Source of the DNA: Bryobacterales bacterium | GTDB taxonomy: Bacteria; Acidobacteriota; Terriglobia; Bryobacterales; Bryobacteraceae | DNA length: 14,961 nucleotides | Reading direction: 5' to 3' | NCBI GenBank assembly: GCA_025456495.1 | Contig: JALOKO010000032.1 | Span: 1 to 14,961 of the forward strand | Shown: positions 6,222 to 13,718 of the stretch, piece by piece | How positions within the stretch are numbered: position 1 is the first letter of the stretch | How the letters are laid out: each line of letters opens with the position of its first letter | Position numbers and translations under genes: made by a program | The notes under the pieces: model-generated | Database searches by the model: none | The model's input: only the letters and a program-made list of their open reading frames with translations | What the model was told of the DNA's origin: nothing

Positions 6222-7967
6222 CTACGGGGCGCTAAGCGAAAGCACCTCTCCTATGGTACCCAAGGTGCTGCTGACCTTCGGCAGGTAGGTGGCCTTCACC
6301 ACCTGAGGGTTCACCAGGTTGCCGCAGCGAAAATCCCAGGAAGCGCCGGAAGCGGTGACTACCTGCGACGGGTTCTTCAGCAGCAAGCGGATGTAGCCTT
6401 CGGTGGTCTTAATCTCCAACAGATACGTTTCCTTGTCGCGACAGACCACGCGAACCAGCGCGCCCTCCACCGATTCCGGGTCGTCCACATCGGCGAGGTC
6501 CACTACCTCCTGGGCGTCGGAATCGGCCGAAGCGTTCTCGCGATTGGCGCGAGCAAGGGCCTCTTCAATGCGGGACATGGTCTTCGCTTTGAGGTCTTCG
6601 ATCTGGCGTCGTTCGTCGGCGAGGCGGGACTGGCGATCCTCTTCGTCTTTGCGCGCGCGGTCCTCGCGCAAGGCCCAACGGGCATCACGAAGGCGCTGCT
6701 GCTCTTCCTGGGTACGGGCGCTGCGGGCTGCGCCCTCGAGGGCGGCATCAGCAGCGGCAAAGTCCCGCGCTTGCACAAGGACGGCTGCCGTTTCCTCCCA
6801 CAGCGCCTGGTTGCGAGGGTCACGCCGAGAGGCCTCCATCAGCAGCTTGCCGCTGGCTTCGGGGGCGGTTTCCAGGCTGGCCAGGAAGCGATAGACCTCC
6901 GCCCAGGATGCGCTCTTTTCCAGGGCCAACCGCGCCAGGCGCTGCCGTTCGGCTTTGCTGTCAGCCAACTGGGCTGCCTGACGGTAGACCCAGGCGCTGT
7001 CTGTGTTCCCGATGGCGGTGAGGTCTGCCAGGATTGTACGGGCGTCGGCCTCTTCCCCTCCCTGCAGAGCGGAGGACGCGTCAAGGGCCTGCAGTTGGCT
7101 GCGGGCGCGCACATCCAGGTCGCCCCAGCGCGGGCGGCTTGCGCCCAGAGCCTGGCGCAACGGGCCGGACCCGGAAAGGGCAGCGCGGGTTGCCGCCGCG
7201 AGTTCCGCGTAGCCCAGGGGGACGTACCAATCGCGGAAATCCTGACGCGGGTTGTTGGCCAATCCACTGAACTCCACCGTCGCCGGGCTTTGCGCGGTGA
7301 GCGCCGGGCGCGCTGCCGCCTCCAGTTGGGCGGGATCCATCTGGTAGCTGTTGCGCAAGGACAAGCGCTCTTCCATGCCCTTTTCCAGGTTGCCGGCCAG
7401 GGCGCTGAGGGTGGGCACGGATTGCTTGCTGGTAAGCAGCCAGTGGACTTGCGCCCAGCTTGCGGTGCGCTGCGCGGCCGGAGGGGGCGCACCGAGGTGG
7501 AGCACCTGCCGTTCGATGCGGACACCGCTGAGGAGATCCAGCAGCCCCTGCTCAAACCAAGTGGGCAAGGGACGCAAACTATCCTCCATCACGGTGCGCG
7601 CGATGGATCGACGCAACTCGGGCGTTAACACCGGGTTGCGTGGCAGCAGCACCACGTAGCGATCCACGACAACGGGAAGGCGACCATCCGAGGCTGCGAC
7701 CGTGGCGGAATCCTGGTCAGTCACCCAGATGCGCACGGGCCATTGCGCCCGCAGTTCCGTGCCGGGAAGCACCGTGGCGAGCAGATGCCGGTACTGGAAG
7801 AGGTCTCCCAGAAAGGCGCGCACCTCATTGGAGTCGCGCTCCACCAGCACCTCAAAGGGAGGCAGGCGGAACTCGCGCCAGGATTTTTCGAAGCGGTCCT
7901 CGGGCGCGGCCATGGCCAGAGCAGCCAGGAGGCAGAGGAGCCCGACGAGTGTGAGAAGCTTCGCCAT
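6222..7967 (-). CDS. Exported TPR-like protein with degenerate peptidase-MA-like region
   Basis: A 581-residue protein. Residues 1-21 form a clear signal peptide (hydrophobic core, then AMAAPED), so it acts outside the cytoplasm. Residues about 30-150 resemble the peptidase-MA-like/DUF1570 layout: a WPVRIWVTDQ strand, then PELRRSIARTVMEDSL where active members carry HExxH, then LPTWFEQGLLDLLSG like the LPxWLxEGLAEYxS segment. The zinc-binding histidines are absent, so it is probably not an active protease. Residues about 305-430 are helical TPR-like repeats. Residues about 430-480 are a strongly charged coiled coil. The last 75 residues form a beta-rich domain ending with GTIGEVLSLSAP, of a kind I recall from acidobacterial TPR proteins. 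The start follows an extended -10 promoter; AAGGAT lies about 14 bases upstream. It is first gene of the MFS-rimI unit. Function unknown. Confidence 0.8.
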   Translation of the reverse strand: MAKLLTLVGLLCLLAALAMAAPEDRFEKSWREFRLPPFEVLVERDSNEVRAFLGDLFQYRHLLATVLPGTELRAQWPVRIWVTDQDSATVAASDGRLPVVVDRYVVLLPRNPVLTPELRRSIARTVMEDSLRPLPTWFEQGLLDLLSGVRIERQVLHLGAPPPAAQRTASWAQVHWLLTSKQSVPTLSALAGNLEKGMEERLSLRNSYQMDPAQLEAAARPALTAQSPATVEFSGLANNPRQDFRDWYVPLGYAELAAATRAALSGSGPLRQALGASRPRWGDLDVRARSQLQALDASSALQGGEEADARTILADLTAIGNTDSAWVYRQAAQLADSKAERQRLARLALEKSASWAEVYRFLASLETAPEASGKLLMEASRRDPRNQALWEETAAVLVQARDFAAADAALEGAARSARTQEEQQRLRDARWALREDRARKDEEDRQSRLADERRQIEDLKAKTMSRIEEALARANRENASADSDAQEVVDLADVDDPESVEGALVRVVCRDKETYLLEIKTTEGYIRLLLKNPSQVVTASGASWDFRCGNLVNPQVVKATYLPKVSSTLGTIGEVLSLSAP

Positions 7968-7991
7968 GGAAATCGGCCATCCTTGCCTGGG

Positions 7992-8000
7992 ATGCTAGCA
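7992..8000 (-). promoter_or_regulatory. Extended -10 promoter of the TPR-MFS-rimI unit
   Basis: The minus strand reads CTCTGCTAGCAT, with TGC at 8000-7998 and TAGCAT at 7997-7992. It lies 24 bases before the ATG at 7967, leaving room for a short leader with an AAGGAT site. The 12-mer is identical to that at 61-50. No convincing -35 box is seen. Confidence 0.45.
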
Positions 8001-8050
8001 GAGCACAGGTGCGCGCCGCCAGTGCGACGGGCAATTCGCATCCAGGCCAA

Positions 8051-9331
8051 TCAGCCTGCGTTGCGCACGTAACTGTTGAGATGCGCGCCAAGGCTGTCGA
8101 GTAACGTCGAATCGGGGGAACCGGAAGCCACCGGGATGACATGGCTGTGTGGACCTCTGGGGGTCCAGCGGGCCAGCATCCGTTCATTTACCGCACCCCG
8201 AAAGAAAGTGACGCCAGGGACGCCCAAGGCCGAGGCGGCGTGCTGTCCGGCGGAATCGTAACCGACGTAGAGGGCGCTGTGGGCAATGTGCGCGCAGAAG
8301 CTGGCGAAGGATCCATCCAGAATGCGTACCCGGGCGGAGGGCAACGATGCGGCGGCGGCGCGTACCCAGGCAGCCTCTGCCCCGCCGGCGCCCGCGTCCA
8401 GCCACAGTGGTCGTCCGGTGGAGGCGAGTTGCCGCAGGAGCGCGGACTCAAAGCCATCCCCCACCCGCTTGGCGACATTGCCGCCCACGCCCAGGCTGAC
8501 CGTAATGGGCGCATGCGGGCACTGCGCGCGGTGGACACGGGCTGTCTGATCGAGATGTGGCGACAGCGCGAGGAAGGGCGCAGCGTCGGGAACAGCAAGG
8601 CGCAGAAAACAGAATCCAGAGGCAATTTCGCTGAGCGTGCGGGGAGAATCCGGATCAGCCGTGCGGCTCTCAAAGAACAGCGTCCGGGTGGAAGGAGCGA
8701 TGGGCAGCAAGCCAAGCTGCGTGATGCGCGAATCGGGGTCAACAATCAGGGTGCCGGGTTGATCGCACAGCCCGCTGAGCTGCTCAGAGACGGCGATGCG
8801 CTGGCGCAGGCTGCCGCCCCGGGGATAGTCCAAGGGCCAGTGCGTGATGGTGGGGTCACCCGCGAACAGCTCGTGGTTTTTCGCCGGGCCCACCAGCCAC
8901 AGGCGCGCCTGCGCATAGCGCTTGCGGATGGCATCCAAGAAGACGCTGGTGATGGCGATATCCGCGCCCAGCGTGATCCGCGACAGGACAAAGACCTGCT
9001 CAATCGCCAGTGCGGACAGGGGGGGCGAGGCGGCGCGCAACTGCTGGTAGCGATTGCGCAGAAAGTCCGCGCTCCAAACTGGCTGGCAGGCAGCGAGGAC
9101 CTGCGTGAACAACGAGACGTAGCAATCCACCAGGGGAGGCTGAAAACGGTCAGAGAGGTCTTCCACGACGGCGCCAATCAGCAGCTTGGTGGCGCTTGTG
9201 GCGACATCTTCGTCGTGGCTTGCGCAGGCCTTCACCAGCAAGGAAAGAGCGGCGGCATCCGGCTGCCCGGGTTCCGCCAGGCAGGACGCGCGAAGCCGCT
9301 GTGCCGCCGCTTCCAATTGGCCCGGGTCCAT
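8051..9331 (-). CDS. Glycosyltransferase family 9 (heptosyltransferase-like)
   Basis: A 426-residue protein. From residue about 112 it has a GT9 layout. VFVLSRITLGADIAITSVFL carries Asp124 where E. coli WaaC has its catalytic Asp13, followed by AIRKRYAQARLWLVG. The C-terminal lobe has SLGVGGN (279-285) and the signature YVGYDSAGQHAASALGVP (355-372), matching the GxDSGxxHxAAALGxP motif of ADP-heptose glycosyltransferases. The exact donor and acceptor are not readable; transfer of a heptose or related sugar to an outer-membrane glycolipid is likely. Residues 1-110 are an extra alpha-helical domain not found in short GT9 enzymes. The ATG at 9331 (GGAA eight bases upstream) is chosen because longer reading would run into mtnP. 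It starts 47 bases after the mtnP stop, probably one transcript. Confidence 0.8.
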   Translation of the reverse strand: MDPGQLEAAAQRLRASCLAEPGQPDAAALSLLVKACASHDEDVATSATKLLIGAVVEDLSDRFQPPLVDCYVSLFTQVLAACQPVWSADFLRNRYQQLRAASPPLSALAIEQVFVLSRITLGADIAITSVFLDAIRKRYAQARLWLVGPAKNHELFAGDPTITHWPLDYPRGGSLRQRIAVSEQLSGLCDQPGTLIVDPDSRITQLGLLPIAPSTRTLFFESRTADPDSPRTLSEIASGFCFLRLAVPDAAPFLALSPHLDQTARVHRAQCPHAPITVSLGVGGNVAKRVGDGFESALLRQLASTGRPLWLDAGAGGAEAAWVRAAAASLPSARVRILDGSFASFCAHIAHSALYVGYDSAGQHAASALGVPGVTFFRGAVNERMLARWTPRGPHSHVIPVASGSPDSTLLDSLGAHLNSYVRNAG

Positions 9332-9378
9332 GTGTGGTTCCAATGGGGTGCCCTCAGGGGAAACCGTCGGCAACCCGC

Positions 9379-10239
9379 CTACGCAAAGTACTTGGAAATG
9401 AGAGGCCACAGCTTCTCGCGGGTGGCTGCGGGAACCTTGCTTTTGTCGGTGATGATGGCGTGTCGCAGCGCATGGTGCGCCTTGCAAGGGAGGTCCAATG
9501 GAAGTCTGCGGACGGCCGCCTTCACCACCTTGGCGGCGTTCTCTGCGTTGTGATGGAGATTGCCGATAATCTCTTCCACGGTGACGGCGTCGTGGGCCTC
9601 ATGCCAGCAATCGTAGTCAGTGACCATGGCGATGGTGACGTAGGCGATCTCGGCCTCGCGGGCCAGCTTTGCCTCAGTGGCGTTGGTCATCCCAATGACG
9701 TCCATGCCCCAACTGCGGTAGAGCTTCGACTCCGCGCGTGAAGAAAATGCGGGCCCCTCCATGCAGAGGTAGGTTCCACCGTTCTTCGCGACCACACCGG
9801 ACTCTTTGCAGGCAGCCTCGGCGATGCTGGCAAGCTCTGCCGAGATGGGGTCAGCAAAGCTGGCATGGGCCACCAGGCCGTCCCCGAAGAAGGTGTTCTG
9901 CCGCTTCAGGGCACGGTCAACGAACTGGTCCGGGATGAAGAACTCCAGGGGGCGATGCTCTTCCTGCAACGATCCCACGGCGCTGAGCGAGAAGATGTAC
10001 TCCACGCCCAGCATCTTCATCCCATAGATGTTGGCCCGATAGTTCAGTTCCGTGGGGAGGATGCGATGGCCACGTCCGTGGCGGGCCAGGAAGGCAACCG
10101 GTTTGCCCTCCAGGGAGCCCACCACATAAGGGTCAGACGGTGGGCCGAACGGGGTCTCCAGGGTCACCTCTTCGGTGACTTCAAAACCGGGCATGGAATA
10201 CAATCCGCTGCCACCAATGATGCCGATCTTCGCGTGCAC
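9379..10239 (-). CDS. mtnP: S-methyl-5'-thioadenosine phosphorylase (MtnP)
   Basis: A 286-residue, cytosolic PNP/MTAP-family enzyme. It splits 5'-methylthioadenosine with phosphate into adenine and 5-methylthioribose-1-phosphate in methionine salvage. Sequence marks are IGIIGGSGLY (5-14), RHGRGHR (53-59, phosphate binding), SAVGSL (86-91), YLCMEGPAFSSRAE (157-170), GMTNATEAKLAREAEI (183-198) and AMVTDYDCWHEAHDAVTVEE (204-223). The DYDCW aspartate is the adenine-selective residue in human MTAP. This argues for 6-amino rather than 6-oxo purines. The start is GTG at 10239: GGGAG (complement of 10246-10250) lies six bases away. It is divergent from mqnA-mqnC and followed by the GT9 gene. Besides MTA, enzymes of this family can take 5'-deoxyadenosine, relevant next to radical-SAM genes. 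Confidence 0.93.
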   Translation of the reverse strand: MHAKIGIIGGSGLYSMPGFEVTEEVTLETPFGPPSDPYVVGSLEGKPVAFLARHGRGHRILPTELNYRANIYGMKMLGVEYIFSLSAVGSLQEEHRPLEFFIPDQFVDRALKRQNTFFGDGLVAHASFADPISAELASIAEAACKESGVVAKNGGTYLCMEGPAFSSRAESKLYRSWGMDVIGMTNATEAKLAREAEIAYVTIAMVTDYDCWHEAHDAVTVEEIIGNLHHNAENAAKVVKAAVRRLPLDLPCKAHHALRHAIITDKSKVPAATREKLWPLISKYFA

Positions 10240-10410
10240 GGGAATCTCCCAAGGATGAAGGAATGTCCGCCGGAATCCCTTATCGGGTTCCTGCGCAATT
10301 CTCTATGGTGGCCGTAGGCGGGCTGGGAATGCAAACCGCGGAATTCCGCCAACGCCGGACTCCGGTGCATCCATGGGGTGAGGGTGCGTGTGTGGAGAGG
10401 CGGCCTGGCA

Positions 10411-10446
10411 ATGCTAGCATCAAGCTTGGAACGTAGCCCCAAGCTT
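10411..10446. promoter_or_regulatory. Palindrome plus inverted repeat at the mqnA start
   Basis: ATGCTAGCAT (10411-10420) is a perfect 10-bp palindrome and reads as an extended -10 box (TGCTAGCAT) on both strands. It is followed at once by a perfect 8-bp inverted repeat: AAGCTTGG at 10422-10429 and CCAAGCTT at 10439-10446 with a nine-base loop. The ATG of mqnA as called lies inside the palindrome. The block could be an operator or a promoter for mtnP (minus). If mqnA starts further in, it could be the mqnA promoter with a leader hairpin. Confidence 0.45.
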
Positions 10447-11280
10447 TCCCGGTCTGCCCTGCGCGTGTGCGCGGTGAGCTATCTGAACACTGCCCCGTTG
10501 GTGTATGGGTTCCGCCAGCAACCCCACGCTGATCTTTCGCTGGAGATGGCGCTGCCCGCCGTATGCGCGGAGCGGCTTCGCGATGGCGCGGCAGATATCG
10601 GCCTGGTGCCCGTGGCTGAGATCGCTCGTCAGCGTCTGGCGATTCTGGGCGATTGCGGCATCGCGTGCGAGGGAGAGGTGCGCAGCATCCTGCTGTTTTC
10701 TCGCAAGCCTTGGACGGAGGTGCGCACGCTGGCGGGCGATTCCAGCTCCCGGACCTCAGTACTGCTGGCGCAAGTGGTGCTGCGCGAGCGGTATCAGGCG
10801 CAGGTGCAACTCCATCCGCATCCGCCAAACCTGGAAGCGATGCTGGGCGCCCACGATGCCGCGCTCATCATCGGTGACCCGGCATTGCACCTGGAGCCTT
10901 CCCATCCGGGTTACCACTGCCTGGATTTGGGCGCAGAGTGGCTTCGGCTTACGGGACTCCCGATGGTGTTCGCCGCTTGGGCCGGGCAGCGCTTGGTGGT
11001 TGAGGCGGCGTCGCCGGAACCCTTCGCGCGCTCGCTGGCGTTGGGGCTCCAGAATCTCGACGCTATAGTAGAGGAAGAAGCTCCGCTGCGCGGGATATCG
11101 CCGGCCCTGGCGCGAGAGTATCTGCGGCGGAACATTCGCTATCAGCTTGGGGAGCGCGAGTTCGCTGGAATGCAGGCGTTTCTGGATCGAGCGGTGGACT
11201 ACGGACTGCTTGCCGCGGATGCGGTTCCCCATCTCGCAATGCCAGCAGCGCATCCACTTAGCCAGGACCGGAGGCAGTAG
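10411..11280 (+). CDS. mqnA: Chorismate dehydratase (MqnA), futalosine pathway
   Basis: A 289-residue protein of the MqnA/MqnD periplasmic-binding-protein fold, acting in the cytosol. MqnA dehydrates chorismate to 3-[(1-carboxyvinyl)oxy]benzoate, the first step of the futalosine route to menaquinone. Clear marks are RVCAVSYLNTAPLVYGF (18-34), ADIGLVPVAEIAR (61-73), GEVRSILLFSRKPW (88-101) and DSSSRTSVLLAQVVL (110-124). The late segment HDAALIIGDPAL also fits. The gene context with mqnC separates it from MqnD. I chose ATG 10411, with GGAGAGG ten bases upstream, over GTG 10378. The ATG lies inside a palindrome that could be a promoter, so a later non-ATG start (for example TTG 10426) is possible. 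It is six bases upstream of mqnC, one operon. Confidence 0.92.
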   Translation: MLASSLERSPKLSRSALRVCAVSYLNTAPLVYGFRQQPHADLSLEMALPAVCAERLRDGAADIGLVPVAEIARQRLAILGDCGIACEGEVRSILLFSRKPWTEVRTLAGDSSSRTSVLLAQVVLRERYQAQVQLHPHPPNLEAMLGAHDAALIIGDPALHLEPSHPGYHCLDLGAEWLRLTGLPMVFAAWAGQRLVVEAASPEPFARSLALGLQNLDAIVEEEAPLRGISPALAREYLRRNIRYQLGEREFAGMQAFLDRAVDYGLLAADAVPHLAMPAAHPLSQDRRQ

Positions 11281-11286
11281 TCAGCC

Positions 11287-12321
11287 ATGATGAAGCGTGA
11301 AGAGGCACTGGACTTATTCCGCAGCGACGACCTGATTGGCATCGGCATGGCCGCCGACGCCGTACGACGGAAGCTGCACCCGGAGGGTGTGGTGAGCTAC
11401 ATCATCGACCGGAATATCAACTACACCAACGCCTGCACCGAGTACTGCACCTACTGCGCCTTCTACCGTCCGGTGGGCCACAAAGAGGCGTACGTCCATA
11501 CACACGAAACCATCTTCGACAAGATCCAAGAGACGCTGGACCTGGGCGGCACGGGCGTACTGATGCAGGGTGGACTGCACCCCGACCTGAAGATTGAGTG
11601 GTACGAGGATTTGCTGAGCGCCATCCGCCTGCGCTTCCCGCAAATCTGGCTGCATTGCTTCTCTGCTCCTGAGATTCTCAACATCGCCGATGTGAGCGGA
11701 CTGGATCTGCGTGACACGATCGCGCGCCTACGCGACGCTGGCCTGCAATCCATCCCTGGTGGTGGGGCGGAGATTCTTGATGAGGACGTGCGGTATCGCA
11801 TCAGCCGCCTGAAGTGTACGGCGGCCGATTGGGTACGGGTCCACCGCACGGCTCATTCCCTAGGGCTGCGGACGACGGCGACGATGATGTTCGGCTGCGG
11901 GGAAACCTTCGAACAGCGCATGAACCACTTCGATGCGGTGCGCGAGATTCAGGAAGACACCGGCGGCTTCACGTCGTTCATCCCCTGGACTTTCCAGCGC
12001 GAGAACACCTCGCTGGGCCGCTTCGTGAAAGAGGAAGCGACGGCTGTCGAATACCTGCAGAATCTGGCGATTTCGCGGCTCTACCTGGAGAACGTCCCGA
12101 ACGTGCAATCCAGTTGGGTCACTCAGGGCCTGAAGACTTGCCAGTTGGGACTCCGCTTCGGGGGCAATGACGTGGGCAGCATCATGATTGAGGAGAATGT
12201 CGTCTCGGCAGCGGGCGCCCACAACCAGGCGAGCGAAGAGGAATTGCGCCGGATGATCCGCGATGCCGGCTTCGTCCCCAAGCAGCGCGACACACTGTAC
12301 CGGACGTACTTCCTGAATTGA
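11287..12321 (+). CDS. mqnC: Cyclic dehypoxanthine futalosine synthase (MqnC), radical SAM
   Basis: A 344-residue radical-SAM enzyme. MqnC cyclises dehypoxanthine futalosine in menaquinone synthesis, releasing 5'-deoxyadenosine. The [4Fe-4S]-binding CxxxCxxC motif is complete: Cys50, Cys54 and Cys57 in NACTEYCTYCAFYR. Further family marks are GVVSYIIDRNINYTNAC, GVLMQGGLHPDL, LQSIPGGGAEIL, TTATMMFGCGE, FTSFIPWTFQRENTSL and FGGNDVGSIMIEENVVSAAG. The last is typical of the MqnC/CofH/MqnE branch C-terminus. Length is normal. Two adjacent ATGs (11287 and 11290) are possible. A GGAGG sits 12 bases upstream inside the end of mqnA, suggesting coupling. MqnE, MqnB and MqnD are not in this window, so the pathway must be completed elsewhere. 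Confidence 0.95.
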   Translation: MMKREEALDLFRSDDLIGIGMAADAVRRKLHPEGVVSYIIDRNINYTNACTEYCTYCAFYRPVGHKEAYVHTHETIFDKIQETLDLGGTGVLMQGGLHPDLKIEWYEDLLSAIRLRFPQIWLHCFSAPEILNIADVSGLDLRDTIARLRDAGLQSIPGGGAEILDEDVRYRISRLKCTAADWVRVHRTAHSLGLRTTATMMFGCGETFEQRMNHFDAVREIQEDTGGFTSFIPWTFQRENTSLGRFVKEEATAVEYLQNLAISRLYLENVPNVQSSWVTQGLKTCQLGLRFGGNDVGSIMIEENVVSAAGAHNQASEEELRRMIRDAGFVPKQRDTLYRTYFLN

Positions 12322-12368
12322 TGTTGTGAATCTGGGGCACGGGCGCGGAGGCTGCATCGTGTGGTGGG

Positions 12369-12408
12369 CCTGTTGCCTTGGGGACCTGTTGCCTTGGGGG
12401 CCTGTTGC
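12369..12408 (+). repeat. 16-bp tandem repeat, 2.5 copies
   Basis: CCTGTTGCCTTGGGGA (12369-12384) is followed by CCTGTTGCCTTGGGGG (12385-12400) and the half unit CCTGTTGC (12401-12408). It lies in the 225-base gap between mqnC and the RidA-like gene. It has no spacer structure and does not form a strong hairpin. It may be a slippage-prone microrepeat. Confidence 0.75.
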
Positions 12409-12456
12409 GTAGCGAGTCCAGGCGGCTGACGAGGAAAGGATCGTTCGCAAGCCCTC

Positions 12457-12465
12457 TGGTACAAT
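12457..12465 (+). promoter_or_regulatory. Extended -10 promoter of the RidA-like gene
   Basis: CTCTGGTACAAT holds a TGG extension (12457-12459) and a TACAAT hexamer (12460-12465), sharing the CTCTGnTAnnAT pattern seen at 50 and 7992. It lies 82 bases before the ATG at 12547. No clear -35 box is present at normal spacing. Confidence 0.5.
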
Positions 12466-12546
12466 CGGGCTAACGTAAGCCCTACCGCCCGCTGCTGTGT
12501 GCTTTGTGGAGGCGGCCTTAGGCTTCCGTGCTCACATCGGAAACAC

Positions 12547-13695
12547 ATGACTGCACCTGCCCCATCGACTTTGGCTTGGTGGCTCCGCCAATTGCCGCTG
12601 CTGGTTCTGATGGCCATCGTGTTGCTGTGCGGCGGCCAGGGCCTGGCACAGAAGCCGCCGAAAGAGGAGAAGCCCCAGGTATTGCCACCGGTGCCCGATG
12701 CGCCGGGGGCGTTGAAGCTGGATACCGCCCGCTATGCCTTGATTTCGGTTCCGCTGGAGGAGCGGGGCCTGCTCTCAAAGCAAGTGGAGGAGAGCCTGAA
12801 GCAATTGCGGCGGGTGATGCGGAAGCGCCGCGTGGTGCGCGTAACCGCTTGGGTGGGCGGCGCGGGAGACGTACGACGAGTCTCCTCCAGCATTCGCGAG
12901 CAGCTTGCTGATTGGCACATCCCCATTCCGACGATTACGGTGATTCGCGTTGGCGCGCTGTCCAGTTCCGCAGCGCGCGTGGGCTTGGATGTGGAGGTGG
13001 AGGAGGAAACCGCGCTCAATCCGAATGGTCTGCTGTTCCTGGCTGGCGAGCGCGTCATGACATCGGAATTCCGGCTGAACCTGGAGAAGGATCTGGATGC
13101 CGTCCTGTCCACCCTGGACAAACGACTGGAGGCCGAAGGCGTGGCCCCCGCTGCCGTGCTTGCCGCGCGCTGCTTCGTCAGCCTCAGCGACAATCTGGCG
13201 GGCCTCGACCAGCAACTCAAGAAGCGCTATCCATCGGCGAACGCACGAGTGATGCAAGCGTTGCGCACCACCCCGGATTCCTTCGCCAATTGCGAGCTGA
13301 CTGCCCGTGCAGCCACCAGCCCGTCCCAGCCGCTGGAGGCGCGCATTGAGACGCTTACGGAAGGCGCGGCGCCGGTAACCACCGTCGTTCGCGTCAACAG
13401 CCCGCGCATCGTACTCACCTCCGCGCAGTTGTGCTTTCGCGCAACCGATACGGACTTGGCCCTGGGCTTTGAGCGCCTTCAGCATTCGCTGGAAGAACAG
13501 GGGACGCGTCTGGCCAACGCGGCCCACCTTAGCATCCTTGCGCAGTCACCACAACTGGGCATCCGCGCCGAAGAGTTGGGGCGCAAGCTGCTAAACACAC
13601 GGTTTGACCCGGCCATTTTCCGGCAGACCGTAGAAGGGTTGCCGGCGCTGGATTCCACCGTTTCGCTGGACGCCGTGGTGGCGGTGTTGGACTAG
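12547..13695 (+). CDS. Exported protein with three tandem RidA-like repeats
   Basis: A 382-residue protein. Residues 11-35 form a signal peptide (WWLRQLPLLVLMAIVLLC, then GLAQ), followed by a Pro/Lys linker. The rest divides into three similar segments of about 97 residues (56-152, 159-255, 286-381). Each has an opening beta strand, a long helix with regularly spaced leucines, a VRVTAWVGG / LAARCFVSL / AHLSILAQS strand, a second helix and a closing pair of strands. The closing strands read PTITVIRVGALSSSAARVGL, NARVMQALRTTPDSFANCEL and IFRQTVEGLPALDSTVSL. This matches the order and spacing of the YjgF/YER057c/RidA fold, whose signature is (R)xTVxVxxLPxxxxVEIEAxA. The catalytic-type Arg seems kept only in repeat 3. 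The RidA assignment is by eye. The ATG at 12547 fits the signal peptide; an upstream GTG at 12499 is less likely. Confidence 0.7.
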   Translation: MTAPAPSTLAWWLRQLPLLVLMAIVLLCGGQGLAQKPPKEEKPQVLPPVPDAPGALKLDTARYALISVPLEERGLLSKQVEESLKQLRRVMRKRRVVRVTAWVGGAGDVRRVSSSIREQLADWHIPIPTITVIRVGALSSSAARVGLDVEVEEETALNPNGLLFLAGERVMTSEFRLNLEKDLDAVLSTLDKRLEAEGVAPAAVLAARCFVSLSDNLAGLDQQLKKRYPSANARVMQALRTTPDSFANCELTARAATSPSQPLEARIETLTEGAAPVTTVVRVNSPRIVLTSAQLCFRATDTDLALGFERLQHSLEEQGTRLANAAHLSILAQSPQLGIRAEELGRKLLNTRFDPAIFRQTVEGLPALDSTVSLDAVVAVLD

Positions 13696-13718
13696 CTGCT
13701 TCGCGCATTGCGGGCGAC

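Noticed and set aside
8141..9553. Long plus-strand open frame (470 codons).
   Set aside because: It is antisense to the GT9 gene and the end of mtnP, with low-complexity Gly/Arg/Gln composition and no domain.
12369..12408. Possible CRISPR remnant.
   Set aside because: The units are directly adjacent with no unique spacers and are too short for CRISPR repeats.
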